A DNA stretch of 64,000 bases, taken from NCBI GenBank assembly GCA_963775825.1, contig CAVZKY010000037.1:233899-297898 (forward strand), in the 5' to 3' direction. Below are positions 20,666 to 29,335 of the stretch, in pieces. How positions within the stretch are numbered: position 1 is the stretch's first letter; each line of letters opens with the position of its first letter. The notes under the pieces are model-generated. The model was not told the DNA's origin, searched no databases, and saw only the letters and a list, made by a program, of their open reading frames with translations. This DNA comes from Bog-532 sp963775825. GTDB lineage: Bacteria > Actinomycetota > Actinomycetes > Streptosporangiales > Streptosporangiaceae. Position numbers and translations under genes: made by a program.

Positions 20666-21393
20666 ACGTGCGCCTCCTTCCGCTCACCCAGCAGTACCGC
20701 GTCCTCGCCGTCGGTCTCGGACAGCAGGACCCGCACCATCTCGCGCTGGGAGGTGGGCAGGTTCTTGCCCACGTAGTCGGCCCGGATCGGCAGCTCGCGG
20801 TGACCCCGGTCGACGAGGACCGCCAGCTGCACGGCCCGGGGCCTGCCCAGGTCGTTCAGCGCGTCCAGGGCGGCCCGGACGGTGCGCCCGGAGTAGAGCA
20901 CATCGTCGACGATAACGACGGTCTTGCCGTCGATGCCGGCCGGGGGAAGTTCGGTGCGGCCCAGCGCCCGGGCCGGGCGCAGCCGCAGGTCGTCCCGGTA
21001 CATGGTGACGTCGAGCGATCCCCAGGGCACGGTCCGGTCCTCGAACTCGGCGGCCCGGTCCGCGAGCCGCCGGGCGAGCGGGACGCCCCGGGTCGGAATG
21101 CCGAGCAGGAGCACATCGTCGGCACCATTGGTCCGCTCGAGGATCTCGTGCGCGATCCGGGTCAGCGCCCGGCGGATTTCGGCGGGCTCCAGGACCCGCT
21201 TCTGGCTGCCGGCGGCCGCCCGATCGGTGGGGGGCGGATCGCTGGGGGGCGGGGCGCCGCCCGAGCCCTCGTCATGGCCGACGTTAGTGTCACGGCCGGG
21301 CGCAGAGCCGCCCGGCTGCCTGTCGCCTGAGCGGCCGGCGCTGCGGGCATCGGGGCCAGATCGGCCATCCCCCGCGCTGCGCGCACGCATCAT
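20662..21393 (-). CDS. pyrR: Bifunctional pyr operon regulator / uracil phosphoribosyltransferase
   Basis: PyrR binds pyr mRNA in a UMP-dependent way and has weak UPRTase activity. The PRPP loop is VVIVDDVLYSGRTVRAALDA; other family parts are GIPTRGVPLARRLADR and NLPTSQREMVRVLLSETDGE. The first 65 residues are a Ser/Gly/Pro-rich extension that typical PyrR lacks. The start at 21393 is kept because GGAGG lies six bases upstream, right beside a PyrR-type RNA hairpin. It is the first gene of the operon. Confidence 0.94.
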   Translation of the reverse strand: MMRARSAGDGRSGPDARSAGRSGDRQPGGSAPGRDTNVGHDEGSGGAPPPSDPPPTDRAAAGSQKRVLEPAEIRRALTRIAHEILERTNGADDVLLLGIPTRGVPLARRLADRAAEFEDRTVPWGSLDVTMYRDDLRLRPARALGRTELPPAGIDGKTVVIVDDVLYSGRTVRAALDALNDLGRPRAVQLAVLVDRGHRELPIRADYVGKNLPTSQREMVRVLLSETDGEDAVLLGERKEAHV

Positions 21394-21407
21394 TAGCGAC
21401 CTCCTTC

Positions 21408-21425
21408 ACCGTCTCACGGAACGGT
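21408..21425 (-). promoter_or_regulatory. PyrR-binding hairpin in the pyr leader
   Basis: On the minus strand a stem ACCGT/ACGGT closes the 8-base loop TCCGTGAG. This matches the UCCnGnGAG core of known PyrR-binding loops. It ends about ten bases before the pyrR Shine-Dalgarno. Just upstream is GTCCTTTAAGGAC, whose TCCTT can pair with the AAGGA of that Shine-Dalgarno. The layout suggests that PyrR-UMP binding controls translation initiation of the operon. Confidence 0.8.
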
Positions 21426-21527
21426 CCTTAAAGGACGTCTGTCGTCATCACGCTATCAGGGCCTAGGAGCGCAACGGCGTGACGCGACGCGGACGGTCGT
21501 CGCGCCGGGGGTACTCACCGCACCTCA

Positions 21528-21557
21528 TCCGTAGTGTGATTTGGCTCACACTACGGA
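21528..21557. promoter_or_regulatory. Perfect 12-bp inverted repeat between pyrR and bldD
   Basis: Arms TCCGTAGTGTGA and TCACACTACGGA match exactly and flank the 6-base spacer TTTGGC. There is no T-run, and the position is between two divergent genes (135 bp from pyrR, 250 bp from bldD), so an operator is likelier than a terminator. The binding protein is unknown. Confidence 0.6.
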
Positions 21558-21724
21558 CCCGTTCGCAGACCACCGCAAGCCACCGCCGATTGGGCCAAAA
21601 CAGGTGCTTATCTGCGATAAAGCCCAGCCAGGCCGAGGTTCCTGCACGGTCCGCGCGGGGTAGATAACGCTCCGGGAGGGCAGGCCGGTTACCGGCTGGG
21701 TTCAACCAGTTTTTGCCATTCGGC

Positions 21725-21765
21725 TTGACCTTGTCGTGCTCGCGGCTTACCGTCACTGTCCGTAA
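21725..21765 (+). promoter_or_regulatory. Candidate bldD promoter with BldD-type half sites
   Basis: TTGACC at 21725 and TACCGT at 21748 are spaced 17 bp, a plausible sigma-70-type promoter. Immediately downstream, 21753-21765 (TCACTGTCCGTAA) has the outer TnAC and GTnA half-sites of a BldD box on the minus strand at the right spacing, although the central C(A/T)G does not match. BldD is known to repress its own gene in Streptomyces. Confidence 0.45.
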
Positions 21766-21804
21766 CCGTTACCGTAAGCTACGACTGGCCGGGGGGCCAA
21801 AAAC

Positions 21805-22299
21805 ATGCCATCTGAATACGCAAAGACCCTCGGCGCGCGGCTCCGCGCGATCCGGACGCAGCAGGGCCTGTCCCTGCACGGGGTTGAAGAGAAGTCCCGG
21901 GGCCGGTGGAAGGCGGTCGTCGTCGGTTCCTATGAGCGCGGCGACCGGTCCGTAACCGTCCAGAAGCTGGCCGAGCTGGCCGAGTTCTACGGCGTTCCGG
22001 TGTCGGAACTGCTCCCCGGTGACTCGACTCCGGCACCGCTCGCGCCGACACCCAAGCTGGTGATCGACCTGGAGCGGATGAACGAGCTGCCCAAGGAAAA
22101 GTCCGGCCCGCTGGCCCGGTACATCGCCACCATTCAGAGCCAGCGCGGCGACTACAACGGCCGGGTGCTGTCGGTCCGCCAGGAGGATCTCCGCTCGCTG
22201 GCCGTGATCTATGACAAGTCCCCGGCTGACCTGACCGAGGAACTGATCAGCTGGGGCGTGCTGGACTCTGAGGCCCGCGGGGCCATCGACACGCTCTGA
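21805..22299 (+). CDS. bldD: Developmental regulator BldD
   Basis: BldD is the global repressor of actinomycete development and binds DNA as a c-di-GMP-bridged dimer. The N-terminal XRE helix-turn-helix is highly conserved (EYAKTLGARLRAIRTQQGLS, then VEEKSRGRWKAVVVGSYERG). The C-terminal domain keeps the c-di-GMP-binding RGDYNGRVLSVRQEDLRS region (RxD...R type) and the LISWGVLD end. The length (164) is normal. The ATG at 21805 follows a G-rich site. It is divergent from the pyr operon and followed by a strong hairpin. Confidence 0.96.
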   Translation: MPSEYAKTLGARLRAIRTQQGLSLHGVEEKSRGRWKAVVVGSYERGDRSVTVQKLAELAEFYGVPVSELLPGDSTPAPLAPTPKLVIDLERMNELPKEKSGPLARYIATIQSQRGDYNGRVLSVRQEDLRSLAVIYDKSPADLTEELISWGVLDSEARGAIDTL

Positions 22300-22520
22300 C
22301 GGCTGAGGCCTCCCCGCTCACGCCCTGCCCCGGTCGGTGCCCGTGACAGCGTTCACGCGCACGCCGGGGAGGGGAAGGAACGGTTGCTTGCCTGGTTCGG
22401 AGGCCAGGGCGGAAACGGTTACCCGTCCTGGCAGTGGTTAGCAAGGGCCCGGCTCAGATATGCGGGACCCGTGATCGCAATCATCAGCAGCGCAAACGGC
22501 GCGGCCTGACCATAGGCCAG

Positions 22521-22552
22521 GCCGCCCTGGGCCGGCGAAGGCCCAGGGCGGC
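22521..22552. terminator. Terminator-type hairpin between bldD and the HEPN gene
   Basis: A perfect 13-bp stem (GCCGCCCTGGGCC with GGCCCAGGGCGGC) closes a 6-base loop GGCGAA. It lies between the convergent ends of bldD (22299) and the HEPN gene (22649). There is no U-tract, as usual in high-GC actinomycetes. It could serve both genes. The remaining 22300-22648 holds nothing else recognisable. Confidence 0.7.
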
Positions 22553-22648
22553 CGCCCAGCCGCCGCACGGAAGGCCGCTAGCCCCAGCGGGCTGGCAGGC
22601 CGCCCGGCCTTCCCACGGACGGCAACTCGGCCGCCGCGTGAAGACCCG

Positions 22649-23194
22649 CTAGCCCGCCGTGCGGAGCGGCAGCGGGGACTGGCTCGGCACGCCGAGCGCG
22701 GTCTCCACGACTGACAGGAATATCTCCGCGTCCCGCAGCAGGTCGTCGGCCTCCCGCGCGGTAGCCGCGCGGGACAGGCCCGCCTCGGCCGCGGCACGCT
22801 TGCTCGCCCCGGCCGCAAAGAACGCGGCCCATTCCGCGAGCGCCGGCTCGACCTGCGGCAGCAGCTCCCACACGCTGCGCGGCCGTCGGCGGCGGGACCC
22901 GCTGGACGGCTCACCCCGCACGGCCACCACCGCCGCAGCCGCGCGCAGCGCGGCCAAATGGGCCGCGACGTAGCGTCCGGCGGGCGAGGTCTCTTCAACG
23001 GCGTCGGCCAGCCCGCGCCGCGCAGAGTCGAGCAGCGCCAGGGCCGACGGCGCCATCCGGTGCCGCGGCAGGCCAGTCGGCGACGGCCTGCCGCTCCCGG
23101 GGCCGCGCTCCGCTGGGGTCCGCTCCGCGGGGGCGCGGTCCGTCCGGGTGCGCATCGGGGGACGTCCCTGCGCTGACGTGACTGCGTTCACCAT
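22649..23194 (-). CDS. SAV_6107-type HEPN domain protein
   Basis: The protein has a variable Arg/Pro-rich N-terminus and a helical core with LLDSARRGLADAVEE, GRYVAAHLAALRAAAAVVAV, RPRSVWELLPQVEPALAEWA, AFFAAGASKRAAAEAG and AREADDLLRDAEIFLSVVE. This is the SAV_6107 family, placed in the HEPN superfamily; function is not established. The ATG at 23194 has GAGAGGA five bases upstream. A LexA-type box lies 115 bp upstream, suggesting DNA-damage control. It has no adjacent nucleotidyltransferase partner. Confidence 0.82.
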   Translation of the reverse strand: MVNAVTSAQGRPPMRTRTDRAPAERTPAERGPGSGRPSPTGLPRHRMAPSALALLDSARRGLADAVEETSPAGRYVAAHLAALRAAAAVVAVRGEPSSGSRRRRPRSVWELLPQVEPALAEWAAFFAAGASKRAAAEAGLSRAATAREADDLLRDAEIFLSVVETALGVPSQSPLPLRTAG

Positions 23195-23308
23195 CGCGTC
23201 CTCTCTTCCGTGCGGGACCGTGCCAGGCGAGGCTCTTCCCGTCACCCCGCCTGGCACGGGGCCCGGCCGCCCGAGGGGGGTCGGGCGGCCGGTGCATCGC
23301 ACTACCAT

Positions 23309-23324
23309 TCGAACACAGGTTCGG
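23309..23324. promoter_or_regulatory. LexA (SOS) box
   Basis: TCGAACACAGGTTCGG matches the actinobacterial LexA consensus TCGAAC-N4-GTTCGA with only the last base different. It lies upstream of the minus-strand HEPN gene, the only nearby gene reading away from it within 150 bp. Confidence 0.7.
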
Positions 23325-23534
23325 CTGTGTGTCTAGTCCGTTTGTATCTGCGTTCGAATCTAGCGAGAGGGTCCGACATTCTGGGCCGCACCCGGGGAGC
23401 AGGCGGGACAGCGCGCGAGCAGTGGCGGCCTTGACTGCGGTTACCAGGGACGTAAGTCCATAACAAAACGCGAGCTTGTCATGACATAGTTGCAGAGTGT
23501 TTCCTCTCACTGTCGTTGCGTTAGCTATCGTTGG

Positions 23535-23628
23535 GGGCCCGGGCGGGATAATGCGGTCCGGCGGGCCTCAACTTATTGAGGGCCCGGGCGGGACGAATGC
23601 GGCCCGGGGCGGGCCTGCAACTAATTGA
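23535..23628. repeat. Tandem duplication of about 48 bp
   Basis: GGGCCCGGGCGGGA, then AATGCGG, GCGGGCCT and CAACT(T/A)ATTGAG occur twice, ending at about 23582 and 23628. The copies differ by a few indels. It lies in the 550-bp gap between the HEPN gene and the GH2 gene; nothing else is recognisable there besides the LexA box. Confidence 0.7.
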
Positions 23629-23747
23629 GCCGCTATGTCGTCATCTATAGCGGAAGCTCAGCAGCGGCTCGGAAGCCGCCCGCCACACGTTCAGCCAGGG
23701 GCCAGTAGACAAGGATCACCAGAAGGGACAGAACGGGGTTGTCCGGC

Positions 23748-26129
23748 ATGGGATCGCCGACGCGGAAGGGGACCGCGAGGTCGCGCGGGCCGTCACGCCG
23801 CACCATGCTGCTCGGCGGGCTGGCCGGGGCTGCCGGAGCGGCGGCTATCCCGCTGGCCACGGGCGGCGCGGCCCAACCGGACGGCGACTCCGACGACGGC
23901 CCCGCCTGGGAGCACCCGGCGGCGCGGACCTACCCGGTCACCTCGCGTACCTTCCCGTTCAACACGGGCTGGCTGTTCGGCGAGTACACGCCCGGGTCCG
24001 AGCGGCCCGGCTTTGACAGCGAGCACCTGGATTCGGTCACCCTGCCGCATTGTGTCACCCGACTGTCCTGGCAGAAATGGGATCCAGCGGCCTGGGAGCG
24101 GGTCTGGGTCTACCGCAAGACGCTGGACGGCACCCCGCTGCGGAACGGCCGCGTGCTGCTCGACTTCGACGGCGTGATGGTCAACGCGACGGTGCTCGTC
24201 AACGGCCAGACCGCGGCCAGCCACATGGGCGGTTACCTGCCGTTTTCAGCCGAGCTGACCAGCTTCCTGCAGCCTGGCGACAACGTGGTCGCGGTGCTGG
24301 TCGACGCTCGCTGCGTGCCGGTCCCCCCGCAGGCCATCATGGATGACCCGCACTCCGTCGACTTCCTGCAGCCGGGCGGAATCTACCGCGACGTCCAGCT
24401 GCGGCTGGTGCCGGACACTTACCTGTCCGACATGTACGCCCAGCCGGTCAACGTGCTGTCGGCCAGCCCCAGCGTCGACATCCAGTACACGCTGGACGCA
24501 GCCGGGGCACCGATCGCGCCGGTGCAGATCACGGCCGAACTGGCCGACCGGGACGAGACGGTCGCCACCGCCACCCGGACGCTCAGTGAGGTGCCGGCCG
24601 GCGAGACAGCCGGCACGCTTTCCCTGGGCGGCTTGGGCGACATCGAGCTGTGGTCGCCGACCAGCCCGAAACTGTACAGCCTGACCACGACCATGACGGC
24701 GCCCGGCATCGGCACGCATTCGGTGCACCACCGGATCGGGTTCCGCGAGGCCCAGTTCCGGGACGACGGTTTCTTCCTGAATGGCAAGCGGCTAAAGATA
24801 TTCGGCCTGGACCGGCACCAGCTATTTCCCTACACCGGAATGGCCATGCCGGCCCGTGTCCAGCAGCGGGACGCCGAGATCATCAAGAACGACTTCAACT
24901 GCAACATGGTGCGGTGCTCGCATTATCCGCAGTCACCGCACTTCCTCGACGCCTGTGACGAACTGGGCGTAATGGTGTGGGAGGAAGTGCCCGGCTGGCA
25001 CCATGTCGGCGACGCGGCCTGGCAGGACATCGTGCTGCAGAACGTGCACGACATGGTGGTCCGGGACCGGAGCAGGCCGTCGGTGATCATCTGGGGCACC
25101 CGGCTGAACGAGACCCGCGACTACCCGGGGCTGTACCGGCGGACCCGGCAGCTCGCCCGGGACCTGGACGGCACCCGTCCCTCGACCGGCGCGATGGACC
25201 GGTACAGCACCGAATTCTGGGATGAGGACGTCTTTTCCTTCAACGACTACCACCTCACCCGCAGCGGGCACTACCGGCTGGAACCGCCGCTGCCCGGCGT
25301 CCCGTACCTGGTCAGTGAGTCGGTCGGGGTCGAATTGCCCCGGCCCCGGCATTACCGCTGGACCGACCCCCCCGCGCTGCTGGCCCGGCAGGCGTTCTAC
25401 CACGCCCAGGCGCATGACATCGCCCAGTCCGACCCGCGGTACGCGGGCCTGCTGGCCTGGTGCGCATTCGATTACGCGTCGCAGATGGGGCAGCCGTGGG
25501 GCCAGAACGTCAAGTGGGCGGGCGTCGCGGACGGCTTCCGGGTGGCCAAGCCCGCCGCCGCCATCTACTTGTCCCAGGTGGACCCCCGGGTCCGGCCGGT
25601 CCTCGTGCCGGTGTTCTTCTGGGATCTGGCCGAAGCGGACTCCCCGGACGGCCCGGGACCCGACGCGATGCTGGCCAGCAACTGCGAGCAGGTCGAGGTC
25701 TTCATCGGCGGCGATCACGCCGGCCGGGCCCGGCCCGTCCTGGACGCGGAACTGTACGGTCACCTGACCTATCCGCCGACGCTGGTTGATCTCGTCATCA
25801 ACCGCGACGATCATCCCGACCTGCGGATCGAGGGCTACGTCGACGGCAGGCAGGTGGCCGTGGTCCAGATGTCGTCGGATCCAGCCGGTGACCGACTGGC
25901 GATGACGGCGGACGACGCGCAGATCGCCGGCGATGGCGCGGACGCGACCCGGGTGGTCTTCCGGGCGGTCGACGCCTACGGTAATCAGCGCCGATACGCC
26001 TCCGGCGAGGTCAGGCTGCAGGTGACCGGGCCGGGCGAGCTCATCGGGGACAACCCGTTCGCGTTCGGCGAGTACGGCGGGCTCGGGGCGGTCTGGCTCC
26101 GGTCACTGCCGGGGCGGTCGGCCCGGTGA
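23748..26129 (+). CDS. Glycoside hydrolase family 2 (beta-galactosidase-like), Tat-secreted
   Basis: The N-terminus has a Tat signal (SRRTMLLGGLAGAAGAAAI), so the enzyme is exported folded. Then come the GH2 sugar-binding domain (FNTGWLFGEYTPG, LDFDGVMVNATVLVNGQ), an Ig-like domain, and the TIM barrel with NGKRLKIFGLDRHQLFP, MVRCSHYPQSPHFLDACDEL, the acid/base motif VIIWGTRLNETRD and a nucleophile candidate in YLVSESVG. The substrate (a beta-galactoside or related sugar) is inferred. The frame stops at 26129, but one base change near 26110 would extend it through GPVTVIAEHPRLGRARVTV to 26212, the usual C-terminal domain end. An ATG at 23748 is chosen; a TTG lies three codons earlier. Confidence 0.9.
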   Translation: MGSPTRKGTARSRGPSRRTMLLGGLAGAAGAAAIPLATGGAAQPDGDSDDGPAWEHPAARTYPVTSRTFPFNTGWLFGEYTPGSERPGFDSEHLDSVTLPHCVTRLSWQKWDPAAWERVWVYRKTLDGTPLRNGRVLLDFDGVMVNATVLVNGQTAASHMGGYLPFSAELTSFLQPGDNVVAVLVDARCVPVPPQAIMDDPHSVDFLQPGGIYRDVQLRLVPDTYLSDMYAQPVNVLSASPSVDIQYTLDAAGAPIAPVQITAELADRDETVATATRTLSEVPAGETAGTLSLGGLGDIELWSPTSPKLYSLTTTMTAPGIGTHSVHHRIGFREAQFRDDGFFLNGKRLKIFGLDRHQLFPYTGMAMPARVQQRDAEIIKNDFNCNMVRCSHYPQSPHFLDACDELGVMVWEEVPGWHHVGDAAWQDIVLQNVHDMVVRDRSRPSVIIWGTRLNETRDYPGLYRRTRQLARDLDGTRPSTGAMDRYSTEFWDEDVFSFNDYHLTRSGHYRLEPPLPGVPYLVSESVGVELPRPRHYRWTDPPALLARQAFYHAQAHDIAQSDPRYAGLLAWCAFDYASQMGQPWGQNVKWAGVADGFRVAKPAAAIYLSQVDPRVRPVLVPVFFWDLAEADSPDGPGPDAMLASNCEQVEVFIGGDHAGRARPVLDAELYGHLTYPPTLVDLVINRDDHPDLRIEGYVDGRQVAVVQMSSDPAGDRLAMTADDAQIAGDGADATRVVFRAVDAYGNQRRYASGEVRLQVTGPGELIGDNPFAFGEYGGLGAVWLRSLPGRSAR

Positions 26130-26212
26130 CGGTCATCGCCGAGCACCCCCGGCTGGGCCGGGCCCGGGTGACGGTCAGCGTCGCAACGGCTGGCCGCCAG
26201 AGCCTGGACTGA

Positions 26213-26797
26213 CCGGCCAGCTGCGCATTCATTCTCCTAGGTTTACGCCCGTAACAGGCCTGATGCGCGGACCCGCCTGGCCGTGCCGACAGAGCGGTCT
26301 GGCCAGCGGCCGCGCAGGACCAAATTGTGACCATGCGCAGTGAGATGATTACGGATTGCTAGACGCGGTGTCATCGAAGAGGCCGACCTGGATGGCAGGA
26401 TCGACCCGCGAGCGGATAACCGGAACGGGGAAATGCGTTGATGGATGACGTTTTGCGAACTATTTACCTAACTCTGGTGCGGGAATCGTTGTTGCATTAC
26501 GGTCGGTTTAGTTGGATGCGGGCATGACGCGCCGGGGGACGCCATCGCGCCGGCGACCGACCGCTCGTTCCGTGAGCGAACCGCCGAACAGGCCCCCAAG
26601 CGGCACACGGTGCGGGCCACGGAGCGGGCGGCAGCTCCTGTCCTGCGCGCCGGCGAGCTCGCCGGCCTGAGACGGCAGCGGGAAATGGCTCTGAAAACAG
26701 CGGGAAATGGCCCTGGAACCTGTGAGGTTCCGGGGGATCTCTGGTGGGTACGGGAAGAACTTGACCGCCGAGCGCAGCGTCACGAGGAGGCAGACCG
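26213..26797. other. Intergenic region after the GH2 gene
   Basis: No family-recognisable gene. A 28-codon frame at 26442-26528 (MDDVLRTIYLTLVRESLLHY, then GRFSWMRA) has a weak GGGG site upstream and lower GC than its surroundings; I do not call it. AT-richer DNA near 26430-26520 may be a promoter for the broken transporter gene. Confidence 0.35.
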
Positions 26798-27273
26798 ATG
26801 GCCGTCACGACCGCACGGCCGCAGCGGGTGAGCCCGGTCCCGAGCTACGTGTTCGGGGCGCTGGGAGGGCTGCTGTTCGGTTACGACCCGGGCGTGGTCG
26901 CGGGCGCGCTGCTCTGCATCAAGCCCGAGTTCGGCCGCGGCTCGGTCCAGGAAGCTTCGTGACCAGTTCGCTGCCGCTGGGTGCCATGATCGGGGCGCTC
27001 GGCTGCGGGCGCTGGCGGGCCAGCGCCCGGCTGCGGGCGCTGACGGGCCCGCTGCGGCCGACGGCGGCCGCTGGTCCTGGGCGCGCTCGGCAGCGCGGTC
27101 GGCATGGTCCTGGTGGTGCTGACGTTCCTGCCGGGGCGTGCTCAACATCTTCGCCGGGTATGCATCCTGGCCTGCGGGTTCGCGATCCGCTTGATACCGG
27201 AGACTGGATACCGGAGACCCGGGCCAGGACACTGGAGCAGATCGAAGGCGAGCTCGTCTTGCCCGGTAACTAG
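26798..27273 (+). pseudogene. Sugar porter (MFS) remnant, internally deleted
   Basis: A good ribosome site (GAGGAGG, seven bases before the ATG) starts SYVFGALGGLLFGYDPGVVA, the first helix of a sugar-porter MFS protein, continuing GALLCIKPEFG. The downstream end encodes WIPETRARTLEQIEGELV, the PETKGRTLEQIE-type signature after helix 12. Only about 475 bp separates start and end, against roughly 1.4 kb in the family, and the frames differ. The gene has lost its middle and cannot make a transporter. Confidence 0.8.
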
Positions 27274-27414
27274 GCGGGACCCGCACGGGCGCAGTGCCCG
27301 CTGCCAGTCTCGTTAGAAATGAAAGATACGGGTCCGGCCCCCGCCGGCACCCGCGCGACCATCAGCCGGTTCCCGCTGCGGCGCCGGACCGGGAGCGAAG
27401 GGAGAACCGCCATC

Positions 27415-28665
27415 ATGGGATGTGAGGTTTCCTGGTTCGCCGCCCTGTGCGACGACGATTACGAATTCCTCGGCGTGCCCGAGCCGGCGCTCCGGTCGAG
27501 CTGGGAGCACTGCCGTACGATCGCGCTCGCGGCCGAGGCGGGCGGCTATGACAACCTGCTGCTGCCGTCGGGTTACGCGATGGGCATAGATTCGGTCAGC
27601 TTCGCGGCGGGCATCGCCCCGGTGCTGCGGCGCATGCAGCTGCTGGTGGCGGTGCGGATGGGCGAGATGTGGGTCCCGCAGCTGGCCCGGCAGCTCGCCA
27701 CCCTGGACCAGATGCTCGGCGGGCGGCTGACCGTCAACATCATCTCCTCCGATTTGCCGGGCCAGAAGCTGGACTCGGGATCCCGGTACCGGCGGACGCT
27801 GGAGATCATGAGGGTGCTGCGTGACCTGCTGGACGGCAAGCCCGTGGACTTCCACGGGGAGTTCGTCGACCTGACCCTCGATCCGCCGCGGCTGCGGCCG
27901 AAGGGCGGCTGCCCGCCGTTCTACTTCGGCGGCCTGTCCGAGCCTGCGCGGGAGGTGGCCGCGCAGGCCGCCGACGTCTTCCTGATGTGGCCGGACACGC
28001 TGCCGGGGGTCAAGGCGGCGATCGGGGACATGCGGGCCCGGGCGGCCCGGTACGGACGCGAGCTGCGGTTCGGCTACCGGGCGCACGTGATCGTCCGGTC
28101 CACCGAGGCGGAAGCGCGGGCCGCGGCGCGCCTGCTGCTGTCCCGGCTGGACGCCGAGACCGGAGAGCAGATCCGGCGGCGATCGCTGGACACATCCTCG
28201 GCGGGTAACGCCCGGCAGCGGGAATTGCGGGAGGAAGCCAACCACGAGGGCTACGCGGAACCGCAGCTGTGGACGGGGATCGGGCGGGCCCGTTCCGGCG
28301 CGGGGGCGGCCATCGTGGGCGACCCGGACCAGGTGCTGGCCAAACTGCGGGAGTACCAGCGGCTCGGCATGGATTCGTTCATCCTGTCCGGCTACCCGCA
28401 CGTCGCCGAGGGTGACCTGTTCGCGCGGCACATCCTGCCCAAGCTCGACCACGCCCCCCTGTTCCCCCGTTTAGCCCGGCAGGGCGGTGTCCTACGGTTC
28501 CGGGGAGCGTTCCCAGTAAATGCGCCTGAGTTCGCTCCCCGTAGCGGCAAGGGGCGGCCTGGCCCGTGCGGCCGGGTCAGGCGGTGGCGTAGGAGGCAGA
28601 TTCGCCGCGCAGGACGGTGCTGCGGCGACCATCGACGCCGACCGGGATTTCGCCGGCGACCGTGA
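27415..28665 (+). CDS. LLM-class flavin-dependent oxidoreductase, alkanesulfonate monooxygenase-like
   Basis: The bacterial-luciferase-like TIM barrel is clear: EVSWFAALCDDDYEFLGVPE, AGGYDNLLLPSGYAMGIDSV, VAVRMGEMWVPQLARQLATL, RLTVNIISSDLPGQKLDSGS and PFYFGGLSEPAREVAAQAAD, with FLMWPDTLPGVKAAI after it. This matches the SsuD type, which uses FMNH2 and O2 to release sulfite from alkanesulfonates. The neighbouring TauD remnant supports a sulfonate role. The ATG at 27415 is chosen. Family similarity ends near 28470 (HILPKLDHAPLFPR); one base in the nearby C-run would give a stop at about 28474, so the last 60 residues, which overlap tauD, are doubtful. Confidence 0.87.
   Translation: MGCEVSWFAALCDDDYEFLGVPEPALRSSWEHCRTIALAAEAGGYDNLLLPSGYAMGIDSVSFAAGIAPVLRRMQLLVAVRMGEMWVPQLARQLATLDQMLGGRLTVNIISSDLPGQKLDSGSRYRRTLEIMRVLRDLLDGKPVDFHGEFVDLTLDPPRLRPKGGCPPFYFGGLSEPAREVAAQAADVFLMWPDTLPGVKAAIGDMRARAARYGRELRFGYRAHVIVRSTEAEARAAARLLLSRLDAETGEQIRRRSLDTSSAGNARQRELREEANHEGYAEPQLWTGIGRARSGAGAAIVGDPDQVLAKLREYQRLGMDSFILSGYPHVAEGDLFARHILPKLDHAPLFPRLARQGGVLRFRGAFPVNAPEFAPRSGKGRPGPCGRVRRWRRRQIRRAGRCCGDHRRRPGFRRRP
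28502..28540. terminator. 39-bp palindrome between convergent LLM and TauD genes
   Basis: Outer arms GGGGAGCG and CGCTCCCC with weaker inner pairing match the length and much of the sequence of the palindrome at 17029-17067. Here it lies where two genes converge, so it probably ends transcription in both directions. Confidence 0.65.
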
Positions 28666-29176
28666 TGCGGTGCATGCGGCGCGGCAGGTCGCCGTAGTCA
28701 TCGATGGCGTAATGCTGGGTCGCGCGGTTGTCCCAGATGGCGAGGTCGCCGGGGGCCCAGCGCCAGCGGACGGCGTTCTCCAGCCGCGTGACGTGCCGCT
28801 GGAACAGCTCGAACAGGTAACGCGAGTCCGATGTGGACACGCCCAGGATGCGCTTGACGAACTCGGTGTGCCAGGCGTTGGCCTTGCCCCCGCCGGCCTG
28901 GGCGTCCAGTTCCAGGACGTGGGGCTCCCCCGCGGCCCCCGGGACGGTCGGGTGCGCCGCGGTCAGCTCGCCGAACAGGCGGCCGAAGCCAGCCTGCTCC
29001 GCGTCGGTCAGGTGATGCTGACCGCGGAAGAAAATCACCTTGTGCTCGCCCAGGGCGTGCTGAATGCGGCTGAACACATCGCCCGGCAGGTCTGCGGCGA
29101 TGCGAACACCGGTGACCTCCGCACCGATGAAACCCGCGATGCGCCGGATGTCGATGGCCGGTGCACTGGTGGACAT
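28577..29176 (-). pseudogene. TauD/TfdA-family dioxygenase with internal deletion
   Basis: The start (IDIRRIAGFIGAEVTGVRIA, IFFRGQHHLTDAEQAGFGRL) and the end (FVKRILGVSTSDSRYLFELF, VRWRWAPGDLAIWDNRATQH, YAIDDYGDLPRRMHRITVAG) are typical of an Fe(II)/2-oxoglutarate dioxygenase such as taurine dioxygenase. At about 200 residues it is some 90 short. The HxD iron motif reads WHT-E and is fused directly to FVKRILG near 28865, so the barrel between them, including the Asp ligand, is missing in frame. It is probably inactive. The ATG at 29176 has GGGAG upstream. Confidence 0.82.
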
Positions 29177-29335
29177 GAGTCTCCCTTCTGCGCGGTCGCG
29201 CGCCCGGTTCCGCAGCCGCGCATGGCCGTCACCGCGAGCAAACACTGAGGCAGACACAATGTCAATAATTTAGATGGGTTTTAGAGACTTTAGGTGCGGG
29301 TCGGGGTGACGGGCGCGTCCCGTATCCTCATCAGA

